Below are positions 33,623 through 42,405 of a stretch of DNA of 64,000 bases, one piece after another; the stretch's first letter is position 1, and every line of letters starts with the position of its first letter. The DNA comes from Oscillospiraceae bacterium (GTDB taxonomy: Bacteria; Bacillota; Clostridia; Oscillospirales; Oscillospiraceae), in contig JAHHSG010000001.1 in the NCBI GenBank assembly GCA_020025305.1, forward strand, positions 1 to 64,000, read 5' to 3'. The position numbers and the translations under genes are program-made. The notes under the pieces are model-generated. The model saw nothing but the letters and a program-made list of their open reading frames with translations, ran no database searches and was not told the origin of the DNA.

Positions 33623-33768
33623 TGTTTCCTATGGTTCCCTGCGACAAACTCGAATTCGCCAGAAGTCCGGCGTGCGAGCGTTTTGCGCAGCAAAACCTCG
33701 TCTGTGGCGAAATTCACTTTCGGCACAGAAAGTGAAAATGGGGGGTCCCCGCAGGACGTGTCCTGAGG
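33623..33768. repeat. Structured intergenic element between the uvrB tails
   Basis: No gene. The stretch is built of inverted repeats: GAATTCGCCA (33652) against TGGCGAAATTC (33705), an inner GTTTTGC/GCAAAAC hairpin, TTCACTTTC/GAAAGTGAA (33715-33738) and GGGGTCCCC. It resembles intergenic repeat elements of the REP or MITE type; whether it recurs in the genome cannot be told from this window. Confidence 0.45.
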
Positions 33769-33771
33769 GGA

Positions 33772-33832
33772 AGTATGCCGGGATTTTGAGAGATCAGATC
33801 ATCGAACTGCGGGGACAGGGATCAGAGAAATT
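33772..33832 (+). repeat. Copy 2 of duplicated uvrB tail
   Basis: Encodes KYAGILRDQIIELRGQ in the uvrB frame; the stop codon position reads TCA, so the frame continues. It lies just upstream of the M28 peptidase gene and ends before its ribosome site. Probably the relic of a second uvrB 3' end. Confidence 0.8.
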
Positions 33833-33850
33833 GAGAAGGAGTATGGCACC

Positions 33851-34813
33851 ATGGCCGATATGGCAAAGACCATCTTAGAAAAGTACCAAGTGCGCAAAAG
33901 CGCCAAGGAGAAGGAACGATTTTGCAGCTGGCTGACAGAGACACTGCATCGGGCGGGCTATGCGCCCTGTGTGGAGGAAGGGCGGACCTGTGGGGTTCGC
34001 TGCCGCAATGTGGTGGTGGGAGATCCGGAGCGGGCCAAAGTGCTGCTTACGGCTCACTATGATACCTGTGCCGTGCTGCCGTTTCCCAACTTTATTACGC
34101 CCCGGAGCCTTTTCTGGTATGTTGTTTACCAAGGGATCGTGCTGCTGGGCTTTATCGTGCTGTTGGCAGGAATGAGTGCAGTGCTGCGCTTCCTGTCGGC
34201 GCCGGCGTGGGTGTATAGGTTCTTCAGTCATGCCCTGCTGCTTGTTCTCCTCTGGTGGATGTTGGCAGGCCCTGCCAACCGCCATACAGCCAATGACAAC
34301 ACCAGCGGTGTGGTCACCGTTCTGGAGACGGCACTGGCGATGCCAGAGGAGCTGCGCGAGCGTGTTTGCTTTGTGTTTTTCGACAATGAGGAGAAAGGAA
34401 CACTGGGTTCTGCCGCGTTTGCCAAGGCACATAAAGCCGTGAGAAAATCCACACCGGTGCTGAATTTCGACTGTGTCGGTGATGGCGACAGTCTTCAGTT
34501 TATCCCTTCCAGGAAGATGCGCAAAGATCAGAAAATACTGCTCAAAGCGATTGAGGAGAGTTATCCGCAGCGTGGTGAAAAGACGGTGGAGGTGGTGCGT
34601 TCCATGGCCATTTATCCCTCCGATCAAATGAACTTCGCCTATGGTGTGGGAATTTGTGCGCTGCGTAAATCCAAGATATTCGGTTACTATATGAACCGTA
34701 TCCATACGAAACGAGATACGGTGCTGGAAACGGAAAATGTGGAGCTGCTGTGCACCGGTTCGGTGAAACTGCTGCAAACCCTACAGGAAAAGGAAGAAAT
34801 CCATGCAGAATAA
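33851..34813 (+). CDS. M28-type metallopeptidase with membrane insertion
   Basis: 320 residues. Zinc-ligand motifs of M28 aminopeptidases are in order: AHYDT (H69, D71), NDNTSG (D149), DNEEKG (E180, E181), FDCVGDGD (about 207-214) and a late H in HTKRDT. Between the first two, where usual M28 enzymes have a short loop, there are two strongly hydrophobic segments (about 85-112 and 122-140), so the active site would be held at the membrane. GAAGGAG precedes the ATG. It sits between uvrB and uvrA and overlaps uvrA by 11 bases. The substrate is unknown. Confidence 0.82.
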   Translation: MADMAKTILEKYQVRKSAKEKERFCSWLTETLHRAGYAPCVEEGRTCGVRCRNVVVGDPERAKVLLTAHYDTCAVLPFPNFITPRSLFWYVVYQGIVLLGFIVLLAGMSAVLRFLSAPAWVYRFFSHALLLVLLWWMLAGPANRHTANDNTSGVVTVLETALAMPEELRERVCFVFFDNEEKGTLGSAAFAKAHKAVRKSTPVLNFDCVGDGDSLQFIPSRKMRKDQKILLKAIEESYPQRGEKTVEVVRSMAIYPSDQMNFAYGVGICALRKSKIFGYYMNRIHTKRDTVLETENVELLCTGSVKLLQTLQEKEEIHAE

Positions 34814-37631
34814 AATTTATGTCAAAGGTGCCCGGGAAAATAATCTTAAAAATGTGGATGTGACCATTCCCCGGGATCAGCTGGTGGTGATGACGGGTCT
34901 TTCCGGCAGCGGCAAGTCCTCCTTGGCATTTGATACCATCTATGCCGAAGGTCAGCGCCGATATGTGGAGAGTCTCAGCTCCTATGCCCGCATGTTTCTG
35001 GGGCAGATGGACAAGCCGGATGTGGATTATATAGACGGCCTCTCCCCGGCGATCTCTATTGATCAAAAGACAACCAGCAAGAATCCCCGTTCCACTGTGG
35101 GTACAGTGACGGAAATTTATGATTATCTGCGCCTTTTATGGGCACGGGTGGGAACGCCCCACTGCCCCAAGTGCGGCAAGGAAATCCGACAGCAGACCAT
35201 TGACCAGATCATCGATCAGATCATGGCGTTGCCGGAGGGTACCCGCATCCAGATTCTCTCCCCGGTGATCCGGGGGCGGAAGGGAGAGCACGCCAAAGTG
35301 CTGGAGGATGCCCGCCGCAGCGGGTATGCCCGTGTACGTGTAGACGGCAGTCTCTACGAGCTGACCGAGGACATCAAGCTGGAAAAGAATAAGAAACACA
35401 ACATCGAGGTGGTGGTAGATCGCCTCATAGTCCGTGAGCATATCCAGCAGCGGCTTACCGATTCGGTGGAGACGGCTTCGGCCCTCTCCGGCGGTATTGT
35501 GGTGGTGAACCTTTTGCGGGAGGAACAGGATCTTACCTTTTCCCAGAACTATGCCTGCGATGATTGCGGTATCTCCATCGAAGAGCTGACACCCCGAATG
35601 TTCTCTTTCAACAGTCCCTATGGTGCCTGTCCTACCTGTATGGGTTTGGGCAGCCGATTGAAGGCGGACCCGACGCTGATTATCCCCGATGAGAAGCTGG
35701 CCATTCTGGATGGAGCCATTGTGGCACCGGGTTGGAATTCTATCCGCTCGGACGGCATCTCCCGCATGTACTTTGAAGCGCTGGCGAAGAAGTACCATTT
35801 TTCACTCCGCACGCCGGTGGAGGAGCTGTCCCAAGAGGTGAAGGACATCATCCTCTATGGGACAAAAGGGGAGAAGCTGGAACTGCACTACGATCAACCC
35901 CGGGGGAAAGGCGTGCTTTATCAGGCCTTTGAGGGCGTGGCCAACAATCTGGAGCGCCGGCTGCAGGAGACCCAGAGCGATGCCTCCAAGCGGGAGATTG
36001 AAGAATTCATGAACGAGTGCCCCTGCCCCGACTGCCACGGGCAGCGCCTGCGCCCCGAGGCACTGGCGGTGACCGTGGGGGGCTTGTCCATCCATGAGGT
36101 TACGGCTCTGAGTGTGGATCAGGAAGTGGAATTTTTCGATCATCTCCAGCTGAGCGATACCCAGATGCTGATTGCAGAGCGGATATTGAAAGAGATTCGG
36201 GCCCGGCTGGGCTTTTTGCAGTCCGTGGGCTTGAGCTATCTGACGCTGGATCGCTCCTCCGGGACGCTCTCCGGCGGTGAGAGTCAGCGGATTCGGCTGG
36301 CCACCCAGATCGGATCGGGCCTGACAGGTGTGCTCTATATTCTGGATGAGCCGTCCATCGGCCTCCATCAGCGGGACAATGACAAACTGCTGGCGACCCT
36401 GTGCCGCCTGCGGGATCTGGGCAATACCCTCATTGTAGTGGAGCACGATGAAGACACCATGCGTGCTGCCGACTATTTGATCGACATCGGCCCCGGTGCC
36501 GGCGCCAATGGCGGCGAGGTAGTCTCCTGCGGAACGCCTCAGGAGGTGATGGCAGACCCCAACAGCCTGACAGGGCAGTATCTCAGCGGTAAAAAGAAAA
36601 TCGACGTACCTGCCCAGCGGCGCAGGGGCAGCGGAAATTGGCTTACGGTGCGGGGGGCAGCGGAAAACAATCTGAAAAATATCGACGTGTCCATTCCCTT
36701 GGGTACGTTTACCTGCGTGACCGGTGTGTCCGGCAGCGGAAAATCCTCTCTGGTCAACGAGATCATCTATAAAAAACTGGGCGTGGAGCTAAACCGCATG
36801 AAGGCTCGTCCCGGCAAGCACAAGGCGATGGAGGGCATAGAGCATTTGGACAAGGTGATTAACATCGACCAGAGTCCCATCGGGCGCACGCCCCGTTCGA
36901 ACCCGGCCACCTATACCAATCTTTTCAACGAGATCCGCAATCTCTTTGCCTCAACGCAGGAGGCTAAGGCACGAGGCTATGGCCCGGGGCGGTTCTCCTT
37001 CAATACCCGGGGCGGGCGCTGTGAGGCGTGCGCTGGGGATGGTATGCTGAAAATCGAGATGCACTTCCTGCCGGATGTGTATGTCCCCTGTGAGGTGTGC
37101 AAGGGGAGAAGATATAATCGTGAGACATTGGAAGTGCGCTATAAAGGCAAAAATATTGCCGATGTGCTGGATCTGACGGCGGAAGAGGCACGGGACTTCT
37201 TTGCACCGGTGCCGAAGATTGCGGGGATGCTGCAAACGCTGTGCGACGTGGGTCTTGGCTATGTGAAGCTGGGTCAGTCCTCCACCACGCTCTCCGGCGG
37301 GGAAGCACAGCGGGTGAAACTGGCCACTGAGTTGGCACGTCGCTCTACGGGGCGTACCATTTATATTCTGGATGAGCCCACCACCGGACTTCATACCGAT
37401 GATGTGCGTAAGCTGCTCTTGGTACTGCAGCGTCTGGTGGATGCAGGCAATACGGTATTGGTGATTGAGCACAATCTGGATGTGATCAAGTGCGCGGACT
37501 ATCTCATTGACTTGGGCCCGGAAGGCGGCAGCGGCGGCGGTACCGTGGTCTGCACCGGTACGCCCGAGGAAGTGGCCAAATGCGCAGAGAGTTACACCGG
37601 GCGCTATCTGAAGCGGATGCTGGAGGGCTGA
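34803..37631 (+). CDS. uvrA: Excinuclease ABC subunit A (UvrA)
   Basis: 942 residues. It is the damage-recognition ATPase that loads UvrB. Two ABC modules are present, with Walker A GLSGSGKSSL near residue 31 and GVSGSGKSSL near 642, signature sequences LSGGESQRIRLA and LSGGEAQRVKLA, and zinc modules including CPDCHGQR and CEACAGDG...CEVCKGRRY. Its ATG lies inside the M28 gene end behind GGAAGAAATCC. The full length matches the family. Confidence 0.97.
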   Translation: MQNKIYVKGARENNLKNVDVTIPRDQLVVMTGLSGSGKSSLAFDTIYAEGQRRYVESLSSYARMFLGQMDKPDVDYIDGLSPAISIDQKTTSKNPRSTVGTVTEIYDYLRLLWARVGTPHCPKCGKEIRQQTIDQIIDQIMALPEGTRIQILSPVIRGRKGEHAKVLEDARRSGYARVRVDGSLYELTEDIKLEKNKKHNIEVVVDRLIVREHIQQRLTDSVETASALSGGIVVVNLLREEQDLTFSQNYACDDCGISIEELTPRMFSFNSPYGACPTCMGLGSRLKADPTLIIPDEKLAILDGAIVAPGWNSIRSDGISRMYFEALAKKYHFSLRTPVEELSQEVKDIILYGTKGEKLELHYDQPRGKGVLYQAFEGVANNLERRLQETQSDASKREIEEFMNECPCPDCHGQRLRPEALAVTVGGLSIHEVTALSVDQEVEFFDHLQLSDTQMLIAERILKEIRARLGFLQSVGLSYLTLDRSSGTLSGGESQRIRLATQIGSGLTGVLYILDEPSIGLHQRDNDKLLATLCRLRDLGNTLIVVEHDEDTMRAADYLIDIGPGAGANGGEVVSCGTPQEVMADPNSLTGQYLSGKKKIDVPAQRRRGSGNWLTVRGAAENNLKNIDVSIPLGTFTCVTGVSGSGKSSLVNEIIYKKLGVELNRMKARPGKHKAMEGIEHLDKVINIDQSPIGRTPRSNPATYTNLFNEIRNLFASTQEAKARGYGPGRFSFNTRGGRCEACAGDGMLKIEMHFLPDVYVPCEVCKGRRYNRETLEVRYKGKNIADVLDLTAEEARDFFAPVPKIAGMLQTLCDVGLGYVKLGQSSTTLSGGEAQRVKLATELARRSTGRTIYILDEPTTGLHTDDVRKLLLVLQRLVDAGNTVLVIEHNLDVIKCADYLIDLGPEGGSGGGTVVCTGTPEEVAKCAESYTGRYLKRMLEG

Positions 37632-37691
37632 CAAGCTGATATAAAAAACCACCGGGCACCACCTTGCATACACTGGGATGAGGTGATGGGG

Positions 37692-38021
37692 ATGCTGGAA
37701 ATGGAGGAAGCATTGGTGGCGTTTTTTGCCGCTGTGGGAGTGCTGGCGACTTTCTGGGTGGTGGCAAATTTCCTGTTTGCAAGAAGGGAGAAAACCGTCC
37801 GGGGGACGGTACTTCTGCCCTTTTCCGGTGAAGCGGAGGAGATGGAATATGCAGCGGAGAAGGCCCGTAGGCTGCAAAGGGAGCTGCACTGTGACGGGCC
37901 GGTACTGCTGGTAGACTGTGGCATGAGTCAGGAGAGTTTGCGCCGTGCATCACTCCTGATGCGCGATCGGTCTGGGATAAAGCTGGTGTATCCCGAGGAA
38001 ATTGAGGAGCAATTGTACTAA
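37692..38021 (+). CDS. Small membrane-anchored protein of unknown function
   Basis: 109 residues from the ATG at 37692, which has GAGGTG 6 bases upstream; GTG 37683 and ATG 37686 are alternatives. One hydrophobic helix (about 8-28: FFAAVGVLATFWVVANFLF) is followed by a soluble domain containing VLLVDCGMSQESLRRASLLM. No family was recognised. It is 12 bases before recD2 and probably co-transcribed with it. Confidence 0.65.
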   Translation: MLEMEEALVAFFAAVGVLATFWVVANFLFARREKTVRGTVLLPFSGEAEEMEYAAEKARRLQRELHCDGPVLLVDCGMSQESLRRASLLMRDRSGIKLVYPEEIEEQLY

Positions 38022-38033
38022 AGAGGTGAGACG

Positions 38034-40244
38034 ATGGAGCGGCAAAGCACAGTGGAGGGCACTGTACAACATGTGATCTTTCAAAATGAAGAGAATGGTT
38101 ATACGGTGCTCTCTCTTGTAACCCATGAAGGCGAGGAGGTAACGGTGGTGGGCTGCATTCCCTGCGTGGGTGCAGGTGAGTCCATGACCGTCACCGGTAC
38201 TTGGGTGAATCACCCCAACTACGGCCCACAGATGACTGCGCAGAGCGTAGAGCGGAGGATGCCGGAAGAGGAAAATGAGATCGTCTCTTATCTTGCCAGC
38301 GGTATCGTCAAGGGGATCGGGCCTGCCACTGCGGCCCGCTTGGTGGAGCGCTTTGGCACGGAAACGCTGGCAGTGCTGGAGGATGCGCCGGAGCGGATGA
38401 GCACCATTAAGGGCATTACGTCCAAGAAAGCCATGGAGATTTCCAATGCTTTTCGTCAGTTGACGGGGCTTCGGCGTGTGATGGAGTTTATGGCCCGCTA
38501 TGAATTGCCAGTGCATCTTGCAATGCAGCTTTACCGCAGCTACGGCGGCGAGGCGCTGTCCAAGCTGAAGGAAAATCCTTACCTCCTGTCCGGGGAGCGC
38601 TACGGCGTGGACTTCGGATTTGTGGACGAGATTGCCCTGAGTATGGATTTCGGTGCCGATGCGCCGTGCCGTGTGGAGGCTGCCATCGAATATGAACTGA
38701 CCTATAATTTGAATAATGGACACGTTTTTCTCCCACGGGAGAAACTGCTGGCTGCTACAGCACAGATGATCGACCTGCCGGTGGATGCCGTGGAAATGGC
38801 TCTGGACGGACTGTTAGAGCGCCATGTGGTGGTGCAAGAGCCCATTGCCAACGTGGTGGGCTGCTATCTGCGCAGTTTTTACGAGGCGGAAACCTATGTG
38901 GCAGCAAAGCTGCTGGCTATGAAGGAGATCCCGCAGCCGCCCCTGCGCAGCCGGGTGGAGTCCATTGTGGAGAAGACCCAGCGCCATGAGGGGATTCAGT
39001 ATGCGCCGCAGCAGAAAGAAGCGGTGCTTTTGGCAGCACAGGAAGGGGTAGTGCTGTTGACCGGCGGCCCCGGTACCGGCAAAACCACCACGGTGCAGGC
39101 TATTTTGGCACTGCTGCGCACCATGGGATTGGACGTGCTGCTGTTGGCCCCTACGGGCCGTGCCGCCCAGCGTCTGGGAGAAGTGTGCCGCACCGAGGCG
39201 CAGACCATTCACCGAGCGCTGGGAATGGCTTTTAATGAGCTGACAGGAGAGGTCACCTTCCGCAAAAACAGCGCTGATCCATTGCAGACAGATGCGGTGA
39301 TCGTAGATGAGATGAGTATGGTGGACCTGCAACTGATGCAGGCACTGCTCATGGCGCTGCGGCCGGGCTGTCGTCTTATTATGGTCGGTGACCCGGATCA
39401 GCTGCCCTCTGTGGGGGCGGGGAATGTACTGGGAGATATGCTGCGCAGCGGCGTGATCCCTTGTATCTGCCTGCGGGAAGTGTTTCGTCAGGCAGAGCGC
39501 TCCGCTATTATCCGCAATGCTCACGCAGTGAACTTGGGCAGTGCCCCGGATTTGCACAGCAATCAAGGGGACTTCTTTTTCCTGTGCCGCCGCACACCGG
39601 AACGTCTGGTGCAGACGGTGGTGGAGCTTTGCAAAACGCGTTTGCCGGATAAAATGGGCATTCCTGCCGATGAGATCCAAGTGCTGAGCCCTACCCGTAA
39701 AGGTGAGATGGGCACCGTAAATCTCAACCGTGCCCTCCAAGCTGCGCTGAATCCGCCCGGCGCGGGAAAGCGGCAGAAGCTGTGGGGGGATCAGATTTTC
39801 CGGGTAGGTGACCGGGTGATCCAGACCAAGAATAACTATGATGTGGTTTGGGAAAAGGAAGACGGTACCGTTGGCAGCGGTATTTTTAACGGCGATGTGG
39901 GAATCATTGCAGATATTGATCCGTCCGGGGAATTGATAACCATCCGATTTGACGAGCGCACCGCTGTTTATACAGCCGATCTGTTGAGCCAGCTGGATAT
40001 GGCCTATGCCATTACGGTACATAAGGCGCAGGGCAGTGAATATCGGGCTGCCATCTTAGTGAGTGCACCTGCGGCACCGTCCCTGATGGTGCGGGGAGTT
40101 CTCTATACGGCTATTACACGGGCGAGGGAATTGCTGGTGCTGGTAGGCGATGATGTGGTGCCCGGACGCATGGCGGCCAATGATCGGCAGCAGCGGCGCT
40201 ACAGCGGTCTGAGACGGCGGTTGAAGGATGGAGGAGGCAAATGA
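38034..40244 (+). CDS. recD2: RecD2-type ATP-dependent DNA helicase
   Basis: 736 residues. An N-terminal OB-like domain and helix-hairpin-helix region (IVKGIGPATAARLVERFG, about 90-107) precede the SF1B helicase core with GGPGTGKTTTVQA (about 344), IVDEMSMVD, VGDPDQLPSVGAGN and the C-terminal VHKAQGSEY and YTAITRAREL. RecD2 works outside RecBCD in Firmicutes in replication-fork repair. AGAGGTGAGACG precedes the ATG. Confidence 0.95.
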   Translation: MERQSTVEGTVQHVIFQNEENGYTVLSLVTHEGEEVTVVGCIPCVGAGESMTVTGTWVNHPNYGPQMTAQSVERRMPEEENEIVSYLASGIVKGIGPATAARLVERFGTETLAVLEDAPERMSTIKGITSKKAMEISNAFRQLTGLRRVMEFMARYELPVHLAMQLYRSYGGEALSKLKENPYLLSGERYGVDFGFVDEIALSMDFGADAPCRVEAAIEYELTYNLNNGHVFLPREKLLAATAQMIDLPVDAVEMALDGLLERHVVVQEPIANVVGCYLRSFYEAETYVAAKLLAMKEIPQPPLRSRVESIVEKTQRHEGIQYAPQQKEAVLLAAQEGVVLLTGGPGTGKTTTVQAILALLRTMGLDVLLLAPTGRAAQRLGEVCRTEAQTIHRALGMAFNELTGEVTFRKNSADPLQTDAVIVDEMSMVDLQLMQALLMALRPGCRLIMVGDPDQLPSVGAGNVLGDMLRSGVIPCICLREVFRQAERSAIIRNAHAVNLGSAPDLHSNQGDFFFLCRRTPERLVQTVVELCKTRLPDKMGIPADEIQVLSPTRKGEMGTVNLNRALQAALNPPGAGKRQKLWGDQIFRVGDRVIQTKNNYDVVWEKEDGTVGSGIFNGDVGIIADIDPSGELITIRFDERTAVYTADLLSQLDMAYAITVHKAQGSEYRAAILVSAPAAPSLMVRGVLYTAITRARELLVLVGDDVVPGRMAANDRQQRRYSGLRRRLKDGGGK

Positions 40245-40903
40245 AGCTCAATCAACAGCTGAACCGGTGGAATCGGGAGGTGATGAATTTTTTCTTCCCG
40301 AGGCACTGTCCTTTCTGCGGCCGTGTTGTGGGACGGGAACTGGTATGTGAGGCGTGTGAAAAGAAACTCCCGTTTACAGAGGACCAAGCGCCGCGGGCGG
40401 GGGCATACGGAAAGTGCGCTGCACCTCTCTATTATGAAGGCCCTGTCCGAGAGGCGCTGCTGCAGTATAAGTTCCATGAAAAAACCGGAGGAGTGGACTA
40501 TTTCGGCAGACTGATGGCGCAGTGTGCTGCCGAGGTGTATTCGGGCTGCTTTGACACTATCACGTGGGTTCCGGTGTCCAAAAAGAGACTGAAAAAGCGT
40601 GGCTTTGACCAGAGTCGGCTGCTGGCGGCCAGTATGTGCGTGGATTGGCATACCCAGCCGGTGGAGACGCTGCGCAAGTTGAGGGATAACCCGCCTCAAT
40701 CCGGACTGGAGGGCGCAGCTGCTCGACGTGCCAATGTGCTGGGAGTCTACGAGGCGGTGGAAGAAAATGTCAAAGACCGCCGCTTGCTGGTGGTGGATGA
40801 TATCCTCACCACTGGCGCTACTTTGGGGGAATGCGTCCGTGTGCTGCGAGAGGCAGGCGCAGCGGATGTAATGTGCATGACTTTGGCGCGGGGCCGAGGA
40901 TAA
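40241..40903 (+). CDS. comF: ComF family phosphoribosyltransferase-like protein
   Basis: 220 residues. An N-terminal zinc finger (CPFCGRVVGRELVCEACE) is followed by a phosphoribosyltransferase fold with the PRPP loop VVDDILTTGATLGEC near 185-199 and the family motif KRGFDQSRLLA. In Bacillus ComFC takes part in DNA uptake; homologues are also found in non-competent species. It overlaps the recD2 stop by 4 bases. Confidence 0.9.
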   Translation: MKLNQQLNRWNREVMNFFFPRHCPFCGRVVGRELVCEACEKKLPFTEDQAPRAGAYGKCAAPLYYEGPVREALLQYKFHEKTGGVDYFGRLMAQCAAEVYSGCFDTITWVPVSKKRLKKRGFDQSRLLAASMCVDWHTQPVETLRKLRDNPPQSGLEGAAARRANVLGVYEAVEENVKDRRLLVVDDILTTGATLGECVRVLREAGAADVMCMTLARGRG

Positions 40904-41204
40904 AACGGCATGAATGGTGGAAAAACAGGATATACTACCTGTTGTGCGGCGTAGGCCGAGGGGATCGTTTTGTGCAAGCCTGTAAAAACAAACGAAACAC
41001 GCCACATGCAGATGTGAAAAAATGAACAAATTGGAAAATTGCAGGCAATACAGAACAAAAGGGGCAAAATTACTTGCAAATTGGCAAAAATGCCATTATA
41101 ATTAGCATTCAGAGATGAAAACAGAAGAAATCTGCTGCGAAGGAAAGCATTGCGGCTTGGATTTCGTCAACGATACATAAAGAATGAAAAATGAGGTGCA
41201 GCTT
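40904..41204 (+). promoter_or_regulatory. Gap with mreB promoter
   Basis: No gene is seen in these 300 bases. A clear promoter is present: TTGCAA (41074-41079), 17 bases, TATAAT (41097-41102), about 100 bases before the mreB start. Confidence 0.7.
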
Positions 41205-42236
41205 ATGTGTTCACTGGCAAAAGATATTGGCATTGATTTGGGTACCGCATCGGTACTGGTATATGTGAAGGATAAGGGTGTGGTGCTCAACGAGCCCAGC
41301 GTGGTAGCCATCGACAAGAATGATGGCCGCCTTTTGAAGGTGGGAGCCGATGCACAGGCAATGCTGGGGCGCACTCCCGGCAACATTGTAGCCATCCGTC
41401 CCCTCCGTGAGGGTGTGATTTCCGATTACGACATGACCGAGCGGATGCTCAAGGAGTTTATCCGTAAGGTGTCCGGCGGCTTCCACTTCATCAAGCCCCG
41501 TGTGATTATCTGCGTTCCCTCCGGCATTACGGAGGTTGAGGAGCGCGCCGTCATCGATGCCGGTATTCAGGCCGGTGCACGCCGGGTCTACCTCATTGAG
41601 GAGCCTGTGGCAGCCGCCATCGGTGCCGGTATTGATATTGCCAAGCCCGACGGACATATGGTGGTGGATATTGGCGGCGGTACGGCGGATATCGCCGTGA
41701 TTTCCCTCTCCGGCGTGGTGGAGTCTGCCTCTATCAAGGTGGCAGGTGACCAGTTCAATGAGTCCATCGTCAAGTATATGCGCCGTAAGCATAATATGCT
41801 GATCGGTGAGCGTACCGCAGAACTGTTGAAGATTGAGATCGGCTGTGTCTATCCCAAGGAGGAGGAAACTTCTATTGAGATCAAGGGCCGCTGCCTGATG
41901 ACTGGTCTTCCCAAGACCATCCGCGTCACCTCCAGCGAAATGATGGAGGCATTTGAAGAGCCGGTAGAGCGTATCTTGGAGGCCATCCACGGCGTACTGG
42001 AGCGTACACCGCCTGAGTTGGTGGCTGATATTTCCGACAACGGTATTGTTATGACCGGCGGCGGTAGTTTGGTGGAGGGCTTTGATAAGCTGATTACCTC
42101 CCGTACCGGTATTCAAACGGTGGTGGCGGATGATGCCATTTCTTGTGTGGCCGAGGGAACCGGCAGAAGCTTGGAGTGGGTTAGCTCCATGCGTGACGGC
42201 ACGGTGAATCTGTCCCGCAGGCGTCAGATGAACTAA
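41205..42236 (+). CDS. mreB: Rod shape-determining protein of the MreB/Mbl family
   Basis: 343 residues. It is an actin-like ATPase that organises cell-wall synthesis. DIGIDLGTASVLVY (phosphate 1), GGGTADIAVISL (phosphate 2) and TGGGSLVEGFDKLI (adenosine motif) are intact. GAGGTG lies 6 bases before the ATG at 41205, so this start is preferred over 41184. No mreC or mreD follows, so it is an isolated, Mbl- or MreBH-type copy. Confidence 0.93.
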   Translation: MCSLAKDIGIDLGTASVLVYVKDKGVVLNEPSVVAIDKNDGRLLKVGADAQAMLGRTPGNIVAIRPLREGVISDYDMTERMLKEFIRKVSGGFHFIKPRVIICVPSGITEVEERAVIDAGIQAGARRVYLIEEPVAAAIGAGIDIAKPDGHMVVDIGGGTADIAVISLSGVVESASIKVAGDQFNESIVKYMRRKHNMLIGERTAELLKIEIGCVYPKEEETSIEIKGRCLMTGLPKTIRVTSSEMMEAFEEPVERILEAIHGVLERTPPELVADISDNGIVMTGGGSLVEGFDKLITSRTGIQTVVADDAISCVAEGTGRSLEWVSSMRDGTVNLSRRRQMN

Positions 42237-42251
42237 TAGAATAGCACAATA

Positions 42252-42292
42252 AAGGGCGCAGGCTGTTTTGTTCAGCTTGCACCCTTTTTTGC
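42252..42292 (+). terminator. Terminator after mreB
   Basis: AAAGGGCGCAGGCTG / CAGCTTGCACCCTTTTTT, an imperfect stem with a 7-base loop and a U-run. Confidence 0.8.
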
Positions 42293-42301
42293 TTCTGGAT
42301 A

Positions 42302-42330
42302 TTGACATTTTGGGGAAAATGCATTAAATT
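42302..42330 (+). promoter_or_regulatory. Promoter of the aminotransferase gene
   Basis: TTGACA (42302-42307), 17 bases, TAAATT (42325-42330). Confidence 0.7.
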
Positions 42331-42405
42331 ATATTTTAATGGACTTTCTAAATCTATGCAATAATGGCAGTGGGCCATGTTTCAAAATATCAGGAGGTAA
42401 TTACC

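Noticed and set aside
38814..40022. Long minus-strand frame of about 400 codons opposite recD2
   Set aside because: Histidine-, glutamine- and cysteine-rich translation typical of antisense to a GC-biased gene; recD2 on the other strand is certain.
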